64,000 bases of DNA, taken from the NCBI GenBank assembly GCA_030248065.1, contig JASAMV010003866.1:1-64000 (forward strand), read 5' to 3'. The notes under the pieces are model-generated. The model made no database searches, had not been told where the DNA came from, and saw only the letters and a list, made by a program, of their open reading frames with translations. Of this stretch, positions 54,714 to 64,000 are shown one piece after another (within the stretch, counting starts at the first letter, position 1; each line of letters opens with the position of its first letter). Source of the stretch: Rhynchonema sp. JSB1_4. Its lineage: Eukaryota > Nematoda > Chromadorea > Monhysterida > Xyalidae. Made by a program: the position numbers and the translations under genes.

Positions 54714-56009
54714 CTGAAAAGTTAAAATGAGCCAATGGCTCTCATTTCTATAAGCATAATCAGCGTAACTTGAATAACATGAGAAAATTCACAAAAAAGT
54801 ACATTCATATGTACATAATGTACACCTAAATTTCTTTTTTTAATCAAACATGAACCGACGTAAGTATTTGTATATGTTTTTCAATGATTTCTGTTCAACG
54901 ATTTCGCGCATATGAGAGGGTGACTACATCACAAAATATGAAGATGAGGTTATAGGTACTGTATGTATGTGATCATTTTGAGGCAAATTGCAGCACTGTA
55001 TTATTGCCCTGCACCGCACAAAGCAACATGTCGAGCCAGGCTGCTGGAAACTATGGCTGAATCTGCCATTGACTGATGTTACCATTACCCTGCCCGGGGC
55101 CACTATTCCATGAATCGGCTATGGTACAGTCGTCAACTAAAATGGTCGACTTTCGTCGTAGTAGTAGTAGTACTTTATTTCGTTTCAGACACGAAAAGGG
55201 TAAACATCAACAACCGCTCGAGGCGTGACAGTAACGACGAATACCTAGGTTTTTACAATTTAGCCGGCACCAATTACATAAAGAGTTGGAGTACATTTGC
55301 ATGAATATAATAAGTCGTCGCCAACTTAAGTAGCCCTGGATGAGGGCGAGAGAATTTACATGGACGTTGACTACAAGAGTCGACGATCTGAATTGAGGAC
55401 AGTACCGTAAGCCCATGAATCGGTGTCCTCAGCCCAATACCAGACGTCGAACCTCGAGAACGAACTTGAGAGTATTCGAGTGCGTGGGTTGATCAAAATT
55501 GTTTTTGTGACTAATGAATGAAAGAGCACTGCACGCAATCACTGCGACGTGAATGAGGAGTAGAATCCATCGAACAAGACGTCTACGTCCTTTCACCAAC
55601 ATGAAAATATTAATGTAAACACATATGAGGTTTCACAACACCACTGACATTGTACGTATATTAGTCATTGATGCGTCTATTTTTAGACGACTTAGATTTT
55701 GGCGGATACATGGCCAGGTTAAGGCTTAGGCTTAGGCGCACTGCGAACCATTTGTTGTGGTCTTATCTCGAGCCTATGGGGTAGCCCTGAGAACGGCTTT
55801 TGGGTGTTAGGGTAAGGCGCCTTGTGCGGCGGGGGGGGAGCTTGTGACGTTATGACCCTGCTGTTGTCATATGGCCAACGTGGCCGTCCTCTGGGCGGTA
55901 TCGAACTTGGGGTTGAATTATGAACGAGCCACTGTGGAGGAAGTAATTATAATCATCTTAGTGCTGCAATACCGATTACCAAATCCATATGTGTCATAAC
56001 TTTTTCAGT

Positions 56010-56380
56010 TACATACAGTCCAGCCACGTGCTCATGAGACCACTTACTTTGAAGTTGACTTGTACGGATCCAATAATGTTCCGGTTCCACGTATTTCGGA
56101 AATGAAAGAAAGAGAAACGTATGTATTTTTTAAAAACACGCTCTCCACCTCGGCGCGTAAATTCCCTTTTGACTCCAAAAACATTTATGTGTTGAACGAC
56201 GTTGCTGTTCGCGTAAGCACGCAACAAATTGAGGTCAGACAGCTTGAACTTGTTGCCATCTCTCTCGGCCCAATCTCTTCCTTTTGTTTGCGAAAACCCA
56301 TGTAACCGGCGCATTTTTTTATCTGGCCAAGCAAGCTTTAAAAAGAGTCGTCTCATGAGCTCGTGGTTGGACTATATGTA
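56010..56380. mobile_element. MITE with TACATACAGTCCAGCCACG ends
   Basis: TACATACAGTCCAGCCACGT (then GCTCATGAGAC) is mirrored by GTCTCATGAGCTCGTGGTTG (then GACTATATGTA). It is 371 bp long. Frames inside it on both strands are not called as genes. Confidence 0.65.
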
Positions 56381-56723
56381 CGTATATATCAAATGTGTTG
56401 TTATTTACGTGTTATAATGTTTCCTGTTATAACATATGTTGTTGCCTGACTTTCTCAATTTTCATGGCGACATGCGCTTGTTGCCCTTAAAATGCAGAAA
56501 ATTAGGCAGCGACACTGAAAAAGTTGTAACAAATGATTAAGTGAATAACAACACACGCGTTACAAAACTGAAAATGTCAGAACACCTGAGTTTTTTTTAA
56601 CGGAATGCATGAAACGTTGAACTCTACTTCATGTTGCCGCCCCTCGAGGAGACTGTCCTGATGACGACAGCATTCAAAATTTTCATGCGCTCGCGCATCG
56701 GCTGTTTACGCGCAATGACTTAC

Positions 56724-56988
56724 CTATGGTACGTGTTTGTGGTCGACGGTTTCCACGCGGTCACATATCATATCCAAGATGTCCTGCCCACGCATTGGCA
56801 ATCGCACTCTGTTGTTGTAAACTGTCGGGTTGCTCAACTATTTTTAAGTCGTATATACTTGTTTATCGATGTTGTCTACCTCTAAACACCTATATACAGC
56901 GTGATGTCCAACGTGCACACCGTGACGACAATTTTTGTGAGGATTCGGTTTGTCTTCTGGCACGTCTGCAACGTCATCATACAAAAAC
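56724..56988 (-). CDS. two adjacent candidate exons, faint FERM-like look
   Basis: Exons 56988-56890 and 56808-56724 have acceptor and donor signals and compatible phases. The join reads …HAVYRVRLPMRGQDILDMIC then DRVETVDHKHVP. The segment GQDILDMICDRVE recalls the first lobe of FERM domains (GQDLL..VC..L). However, in this frame a TAG stop occurs exactly before the strong donor, so either the frame is wrong, this is a remnant, or the end is real. Confidence 0.25.
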
Positions 56989-58525
56989 CTTTTATTTCTC
57001 AGAAAACTTACATAGTCGCTCAGTACAAGTTTTTCGTGACACATGTGCCTCTCTGTGAATGAATCTAAAGTTATCTCAAAAAATGTCGTAGCTCGATTTT
57101 CAAATCAAGTTCAATACCAAGCCGATTCCAGACCTATGTAGATTAATGTATGGAGACGGATCAATGCAATTTACAGCGGTAATACGATACACTTTTATAA
57201 TCAAATGCGTGGTTATGGTATCAAATTATCAATTAGGTACGTACTAGCGATGGTATGAAAACAATGCACGGATGATGGTTCATTTCATTCTTATCAACGG
57301 ACCACAGTATGTACAAGTTCCAAGAAGGGAAGCCTTATTAAACAACAACAGCAGTATTGATAGGCTTCAGCGTGCTTGGTTCCGACTGAGTTGGCTGGAA
57401 AATCGGTATTATGGGGCATTTAGGACAAAGAAATTTTTAGGCTTTGGGCCACAGGCCTAACTCGACTGAATTTTGACGCTTTTCATTGCACCTGCTCAGC
57501 TCGGTACTGACTCATCGCTTCCAATGCGATCACGTTTCCTGGATATGAACCTCCAGATCAAGTGGCGTTGCAATAACTGCTGCCAAGGTATGTAACACCA
57601 GTGTTGATGTAGCTTCTTCGAAACTAAGAATCATGACATGTTGGTGAAACATCTGCTGCATATGCGGTTATATCGGACACGGTCTCTTGTCAGTGCATTA
57701 GGTTCAACACAATACAATCTTTTCCCAAGAATGCTGAGGTGCGCCTGTAGATGCTGCAGGCCGAGAAAAGAATGATAAACATAAACGAAGGGTTGAAGCC
57801 CAAACAATTAGGAATGGACAGAGTTTACATGAAATACATTAAGGGCATGGTGTTTGCCTGAGGCTTGAGGCATCCACAGCAGGTGTGCTCTTCTGCAGTT
57901 CTTCGGATGCCGGGCATGTATATGACCCGGGTGATATCTGACAGCTATGAAGTAAACGTTTGGCATGCGAAGCACACAATAATGATAACAATTATATGTA
58001 TGAAGTGTTAAACAATCTAGGTCAGCCGGTGCCTGTTGTCTGGCCATACACAACTTGAACTGCGTTGGTAATACAGTATAGGCACCTTGCTTTACATTTA
58101 CAGTAAGCTGCATTCTTCTCGTCAGTACACCAAAACCAAAGCCCAACCTGTAAATTTATCTGCATTGCAAATTTCGACCGCAAGTCAATACACGATGGTA
58201 AACGCGGTCTTGACATTTCCATGTGCACCAGCGTCGACTCATCGTTAATTTATGGACGTAAAATTGTGCCAAAAGTTGGTGCTGTTGGTTGGTGTAGCGT
58301 GGTCACGTTGATGTGGGTTGTGTTTGGTCGACGTTGGACTGAATGACATAAAAACCTTGGGCGGCTCGTATCAACATTGCCACAAGCGCCTTGGCAACGA
58401 CTTGGCATGGACTTGCCTTTGGCATGCCTTGGGCAAGCCTCTTCGGTGTTGTTTCGGCGAACTGCGCGGCCATTACGTTCAATATTCATATGTACCGATT
58501 TTTGCGACCGACCGATTTCCTTTTT

Positions 58526-58632
58526 TATACACATATGCTTGCAACATCAGCCAGTTGGTTTCACACAGTGCACAACGTGCATTGCACACTCACGTAGCCA
58601 GCTGGCTGATGTTGCCAGCATGTGTATATCAT
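58526..58632. repeat. short hairpin repeat
   Basis: ATACACATATGCTTGCAACA (then TCAGCCAGTTGG) is mirrored by CCAGCTGGCTGATGTTGCCA (then GCATGTGTAT). It directly abuts the next MITE. Confidence 0.65.
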
Positions 58633-58633
58633 A

Positions 58634-58877
58634 TATAGTAAATTTCCAAATTTGCTTGCCGCACAATGAAATACACCCCGTAGTTAACGTCACGTTCTAA
58701 ACCCGAACGCTAACCACGCGCAGTTCTGAAACATTGCGCGCAGCTGCCTGGCTGGCTGGCAAGCTGCACGTGCGTCTGCTGCCCGAATGTTTCAAAAGTA
58801 GACTTTCGGGTTTAGAACGTGACATTAGCCATGGGGCGTATTTTACTGTGCGGAAGCGAATTTAGAAATTTACTATA
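58634..58877. mobile_element. palindromic MITE, TATAGTAAATTTC family, copy 3
   Basis: It starts TATAGTAAATTTCCAAATTT and ends GCGAATTTAGAAATTTACTA followed by TA. An inner pair GTCACGTTCTAAACCCGAA is mirrored near 58810. Confidence 0.8.
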
Positions 58878-60490
58878 AAAACAAACTTCAGAAAATCGGT
58901 CTTGGCCAGTGATGCAAAAAAGTTTTTTCCTCATTTTTCTTGTTTTTAAAAAGATAAAAAAAGTCTTCCATCCTCAAGTCCTAGACTTTCCTAAATATGT
59001 GCCAAAACGTACATTTTTGGCATTACGTGTGCATAAGTGAGCAATCATTATGAATCTCAAAAATACCGCAATCAGTGAGAAATCAACGCATTATTAGAGG
59101 TGTACGCCACTCGTGGCGAATTTTTTTGTGTTTTGGGGGGTAAATTAGCCAATTTTTGGGTGGTTTGGGAGTCGACAACTCGGAAGCATCTATGTGTGCT
59201 TTATTTAAATTAAAAAAAAGTGGGCAACTTTTTAAAAACAGAAACTTTTAAAAAAACAAAAAATTTTTTAAACATCTCTGGTCTTGGCATCTGACGCAGT
59301 TTGTGCGTTATGGCCGCCCAACTTGCCGAAGTATATTGCCCATTGTTTCCTGCCCGACAACGACCAACGACCACGCATGTTTATTGGATGGAACTCACAA
59401 AACAAAGTCAAACTGATCGTCAAGCTTTATATGAAAATTCACGTCACACTCAAACTTGGGTCGGTGAACTTCCACAAGCTCAAAGGCAAGTTCCAAAGTC
59501 GAGTTCAACGTCAGCCTTGCTGCAGCATGTCAGATTGGAAAGACTGTCGAGGGTAAATCAAGCTGGTCTCTTCACAATGTTATAAAATTAACACAAGATG
59601 TGCCAACCACCACACCAGAGCTGTGCATCAGTGCACTTCTGTGTGGCCAAGTAGTCGGAAGGACAAATCATTGGAAATTAAAGTCATTATCCGTTTTGAT
59701 CTTGTCCATTGCTGGGTTGTGCTGCTTCTTAGCGTATCTGACAATTTAGATAAAGCCGGGTTTGTGACCCTTCATTCAGGGCTACATACATGGTCGACCC
59801 GGGAATAGTGCCAGCTGCCGGGGCGGTTAGGTTACAAGTACATTTAGAGACGGCTAAATTTTGCATGTGCCCATTAAAAAATCCGAAATTGCGCTGAGCT
59901 TGGGGGTCACCCCCGCAAGCAAATGGTTACTGTAGATACATATACGGTAGCAAGGCGGATCACGTTAGTTCAAAGAAAAAATACAATCTACGGATCTGAT
60001 AACTGGATCACATTACTACAATGTTTTCAACAGAACATAACTCATAGAATTTGAAGGTTTCTATTTTATAACAAAGTGACCCGCTTCAGTCAATTTGCAA
60101 GAAGTGAGATGAGATGAAACCAAAGTAATTGTCGATTGGGCTGAGTTGAATGAGACGACCAACCAGTTGAAGTGGTTTGGGGTGGAGGGGGAGATGCATG
60201 GATAGTTGGACTTGAGTTGTGTTGTTGTTAACAAGTTGAGGAGTTCAGTTGAGCAAGAATTAATTGTTCCGCTAGCCAGGAGGATGTGTCTTGCCTATTA
60301 CCCCTCAAAGTGGTGTGGTTTTGGGCCCAGCCGAAGAACAGCCGGCCCTGCGTTTCCGCACAACATCTGAGCTAGTTTTGTCCGGAATTTCAGATTTTTG
60401 AAGTCAAGACCGTAGTTCAAATGCCCTGAATTTTCACTTCATTTCAGTTCCGTTCATTTTCCGCCCACCAGAGCGGCTTTCAATTTTTTC

Positions 60491-60720
60491 GTGAAACATT
60501 ACGGCTCGGAAAGGCGGTACACCCTCTCTCAGACTGGAAAGGCGGAACACCGTCGTCAAGCAAAAGTGATGCCGTTGGACGCTCCCCGCGGCCCAAAGTC
60601 AGCCACCTTCATATTCCGATTGGCTCTCGTTACCGTAACGACACCGCTTCTGCTTTGGCGACGGTGTTCCGCCTTTCCAGTCTGAGAGGGTTCCGCCTTT
60701 CGTGGACAGCAATGTTTCAT
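60491..60720. mobile_element. palindromic MITE with GTGAAACATT ends
   Basis: GTGAAACATTACGGCTCGGA and CTCAGACTGGAAAGGCGGAA are mirrored by TTCCGCCTTTCCAGTCTGAG and GGACAGCAATGTTTCAT. The outermost bases are nearly the same word as the dispersed GATGTTTCA motif. Confidence 0.7.
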
Positions 60721-60954
60721 GATTTTTGGCTTGTGTCGGACCACCGCTTGCGGCTTGTTGAAGGTGGGCAGCTTTCATTCCGGTCCGATTACGTGACTAG
60801 CGTATTTCAATGGCAGTTTCTGCCTCCTATTTTGTTTCGAATTCCCCACAGGAATGTCATCGCACTTGAAATCCCACCAAATGACCGGTCACATGAAAAT
60901 CATAAAGAAAAAGAATGCTGAGAGGAGATCCACGAGCGTCGAGCGACTCGACTA

Positions 60955-61799
60955 CCGTATTGTCGGAAATAGAACAACCCGGGGGGGGTCTATTTTTTCA
61001 CTGGGGTCATTTTGGGGGGTTCATTTTATTGGGGGGTTATATTTTTGATTTGGCCCTCCGACGAAAAAAATCATTGTTCATAATGCTCCTAAAAATGGCT
61101 TGTTTATGTTTTCGGTATTTTCTTTATTTTTAACAGAGGCAATAATGCTTAAAAAGCTGTATAATGCTGTGTGTACGCAGGCTTAAACAACGTTTGACAC
61201 AACAACACAGCCTTACCATACCACTAATCTGTGGTACGGTGAAGGTTGGGGGTGGGGTTGGCGGTTGGGGGTCAATTAATGGGGGGGGGCAGTGGTGTCG
61301 TTGGGTGGGAAATCAAAAAGTCAGGATACCGGATACCCAAAATCCAAAATTTTCGGATACCGGATACCCAAAATGAAAAATCTCGGATACCAGGGGGGGG
61401 TTGCTCCCTAAAATAAAAAATCTCGGATACCCAGGGGGGTTGTTCAAAAAAGGTCAATTTTTTAAGAGGAAAATCGAGCAAAATCGGTGTTGAAAGCGCA
61501 AAAAATGGTCATTTTGGGGGTTATGCTTGAGCTAGCAAGCGATTTTGAGCATTTTGGAGGTAAAAATGGGCGATTTTTACGGTTTTCGGAAAAATTTTAG
61601 AGCAGGATACCCCTCCTGGACAAAAAGTCAGGATACCGGATACCCCTGGGTGAAAAAATCAAGATACCGGATACTAGGGGGGTAACCCCCCCTTCCCCCC
61701 CAACCACACCACTGGGGGGGGGGGTTCTAGGTATTTTTGATTTCGAGCCAGTTAGGTGGGGTTCAATTAATGGGGGGGGTTCTATTTCCGACAATACGG
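60955..61799. mobile_element. TA-flanked element with CCGTATTGTCGGAAATAGA ends
   Basis: CCGTATTGTCGGAAATAGAA at 60955 is mirrored by TCTATTTCCGACAATACGG ending at 61799, with TA on both outer sides. The interior is very G-rich with long G runs. A second transposon is nested at 61290-61714. Confidence 0.75.
61290..61714. mobile_element. hAT-like element nested in a G run
   Basis: It starts CAGTGGTGTCGTTGGGTGGG and ends CCCCAACCACACCACTG. At least eight G residues lie on both sides, so an 8-bp duplication of a poly-G target fits but cannot be proven. The interior repeats GGATACCGGATACCC many times. Confidence 0.65.
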
Positions 61800-61805
61800 T
61801 ACCAG

Positions 61806-62640
61806 GTATTGGGTGCCCGTATTGGGTATGGTGTGGGCCTGGTATTGGGTATTGGGTATTGGATTGGGTCTTTTCCAGGTATTGGATGCCATGCAATCCA
61901 ATACCGTAAAACCTAAAATACAAGGGGGGCTGTTTTTTTTCGCTGACCCCTTTTAGGGGGGCTGTATTTTTGGGGGCTCTATTTGGGGGGGCTGTATTTT
62001 TTCGCTGCCCAAAATCTCAAAAAATGTTCCAAAAATACCCCTAAAATGGAGTTCTGTCAGGGTGTTACTGGTCATTATTGGGTGTTTTTAGGTGCAGATC
62101 TTCCATAAAAGGCTTTACGTCATCATATACTCAACCACAAACGTTGTACACAAGGTGTCTTATACAAGAACTTGACTTTACGACCCCCAAGCGGGGAATT
62201 CCAACTGGGGGGGGCTGTAGTTTTGGGGGGCTCTATTTTTTCACTGACCCCTTTTAGGGGGGCTGTATTTTTGGGCTTCATTATCTATTTTAGGGAATAC
62301 GGTACCCCTGTTTTGCCCTATTTTCTCCTCCAGAGCCCTGAAATGGTGAAAAATTTTCAATTTTTTAGCCTTTGAAATCGCTATTTTTAGTTGCAATGCA
62401 ATGTTAAGAAGAATGATAAATTCAGTCATATTTTACTTAGTATTCGATCAAAAACCCAAAACAGGCCCATTTTTTTAAAAAAAGTTTGGAATTTTTGGGT
62501 ATTGGGTCGGTATTGGGTATTGGGTTTCAACCTGAGTATTGGGTATTAGGACTTGGGTTGGGTCCCATTTGAGGAATTGGGTATTTGGTATTGGGGGTGG
62601 GCCCTGGTATTGGGTATTGGGTATTGGCTTCGGTCAAAAA
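61806..62640. repeat. TATTGGG heptamer arrays split by insertion
   Basis: Runs such as GGTATTGGGTATTGGGTATT occur at 61806-61890 and again at 62510-62640. Between them lies a 399-bp TA-flanked element. Confidence 0.65.
61904..62302. mobile_element. TA-flanked element related to the one at 60955
   Basis: CCGTAAAACCTAAAATACAA at 61904 is mirrored by CTATTTTAGGGAATACGG ending at 62302, with TA at both edges. Inner text GGGGGGCTGTATTTTT also parallels the neighbour. Confidence 0.6.
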
Positions 62641-63802
62641 ACGGTATTGCCCCCATGCCTAGACCCGACCCTCCAAATCTCCGGCCCGATTGCGACCTCT
62701 GATACTGGCTGATGAAAAAAACCGTTTTTTTCACGAAAAAACCGAAAAAACCGGGTCCATCTGCGACGTGAACAAAAAACCAAAAAAAAACAGCCTCAAG
62801 GATGAAACATCGATCTTTTATCACGAAATTTTCCAATTTTTGATAGAACCTGGAAATATTTTTGTTCAGAACAACGTTGGCCAAGCGCGGGCGATGTCAA
62901 TGTGGCGTGTTTCAGCCATTTTAGTCACAACAAGCATCAAAAACACCCATAGGCACCACTAGTGTCTGTGCTAACATTACTTTAAATTAATTTTCTCCAA
63001 AATAGGCGTTTTTGGACCATGCATAGGTATTCTTAAGTACTGAAAAAATATTTGGAAAAAACGGTTTTTTTCTGAAAAAAATCGTTTTTTTCCCAAAAAT
63101 ATACATGCGGAAAAATACGCAAGTATAGGATAACTACTGTACTGGAGGGGCTACCCCCAAACCCCTTCCCCACCTCCAACACTGCGGTACCCTATGAACC
63201 GGGTAAATTTGGGCCTCACAAAAATGTGTATACTCTGTGCGAAGCGCAATACTGACTCTGGCCCGGGCCGGCCCGATACTAATCTCTAAATCTTTGACAG
63301 GAGGGTGCACTCGGGCCGCGGTTTGGGGCTTTTTGGATTCGGGCCGGGCTGGAGATTTGGAGGATCGGGCCGGTCCAAACACCCGGCTCGAAGCTTCTGA
63401 AAACTGACGGGACTCACGTATTTTAGGCAACTAGCAACAAACGGTCACGTGAATGATTTTAAGCGGCTATATTCAGTAAAAATAAACCGAGTTAGACACC
63501 ATCAGCATCAGCGGAGAACAATCGGCCAAACTTGTGCTCTGCTGTGCTTCAGCTGTGCAAAGTTGCTGGATATATTCGATATTCTGATTGGATGAAATGG
63601 TAGGAGGAACAAGCAGTCGTAGCGTTTTAAAAGCGATTTTAATCGTATTGTAGTTTACTTTTACTGGGGTTTACTTTTCCAAGATTGGCTGTGATGTGAT
63701 AGAGAAGTTATTGTAGGAAAGTGGAAAATTGACCGCCAAAATTACCGAATTGTCCAGTCTTTCTAGTATCTGGCAAAGTTAAAAATTGTTTCCTGACTTC
63801 AG

Positions 63803-63893
63803 GGCCAGAATGCATCGACGTTGGAGAAGGAGATCGGTGCCGATCATGTGTTGACAAATGAACACTTCTTTGGATTGGTCAACGTTAGTTTTA
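63803..63893 (+). CDS. N-terminal exon of a USP12/USP46-like ubiquitin protease (gene continues past the window)
   Basis: An acceptor (…cctgacttcag) precedes an exon open to the donor GTTAGT at 63894. The peptide NASTLEKEIGADHVLTNEHF followed by FGLVN matches the start of the small USP12/USP46 deubiquitinases (N-A-S-x-L-E-K-x-I-G…N-E-H-x-F-G-L-V-N), just before their catalytic-cysteine box. That box (normally FGNTCYCNS) must be in the next exon, beyond 64000. In the family the enzyme needs WDR48/WDR20 partners and trims ubiquitin from histones and membrane proteins. The acceptor could instead be six bases downstream (…gggccag), which keeps the frame. The start codon is in an upstream exon that I cannot place. 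Confidence 0.7.
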
Positions 63894-64000
63894 ATGGCGC
63901 ATCAGTTTGCAGGCCATGTCAACCTGCACGGACGCATTTGACGTCGATGATTGTTTTTAGTGTTGGCCGCATTTGTGACGGAGTTACTGGCCTTCTCTTG

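Larger units (their letters stand above)
54714..63802. other. gene-poor, repeat-rich region
   Basis: Apart from the elements listed separately, it holds a GTA microsatellite (55155-55172), two TTAGGC units (55720-55733), unplaced short frames and AT-rich spacer. A frame at 59301-59585 (94 codons, with WMELTKQSQTDRQALYENSR) might be a gene remnant but matches nothing I know. From 62690 to 63110, T- and A-runs around ACCGTTTTTTTCACG resemble the interior of the hAT MITEs. Confidence 0.4.

Noticed and set aside
60950..62700. Spaced GTATTGGG and GGATACC repeats as a CRISPR array
   Set aside because: The units are contiguous or irregular with no constant spacers, the DNA is plainly animal, and the repeats sit inside transposons.

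Overview
The window is animal genomic DNA. It has spliced genes with short GT-AG introns (often 60-300 bp), codes for animal-specific protein families, and is crowded with short palindromic DNA transposons. Interstitial arrays of the hexamer TTAGGC, the telomere repeat type of nematodes, sit near 39.6, 47.4 and 55.7 kb. A nematode or close relative is therefore my best guess, but this is an inference and not proof.

Layout from left to right. (1) 190-3090, plus strand: the 3' part of a gene of unknown function whose 5' end lies outside the window. (2) About 3.5-8.97 kb, minus orientation: a non-autonomous LTR retrotransposon with two LTRs, a polypurine tract and one gag-like ORF, but no pol. 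A small DNA transposon has landed in its 5' LTR. (3) 9427-13147, plus: the C-terminal third of a USP5/isopeptidase-T-like ubiquitin protease. One intron is filled by two giant palindromes. (4) 13496-14888, minus: a complete four-exon secreted C-type lectin, convergent with the USP5 fragment. (5) 17289 to about 30849, minus: a 22-exon type 9 adenylyl cyclase. The spliced exons sum to a whole number of codons (at least 1280 residues) and contain both membrane blocks and both catalytic domains. (6) 34632-49194, minus: a 12-exon NR4A (Nur77/HR38/NHR-6-like) nuclear receptor of 845 residues with Q-, N- and H-rich N-terminal runs. (7) 49.2-63.8 kb: gene-poor and repeat-rich, with a few unassigned candidate exons on the minus strand. 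(8) 63803-63893, plus: an N-terminal exon of a USP12/USP46-like ubiquitin protease that runs off the right edge.

The genes do not form a pathway or operon. Adenylyl cyclase to cAMP to NR4A transcription is a known route in other animals, but their adjacency here may be chance. The striking features are the density and variety of palindromic mobile elements, with at least ten families, nested insertions and clear target duplications. A 9-base word, GATGTTTCA, also occurs 26 times where less than one is expected by chance, often beside splice junctions. In one cyclase intron the end of a transposon appears to supply the splice donor.

All exon boundaries were read by eye from splice consensus, frame continuity and remembered family similarity. 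No database search was possible.
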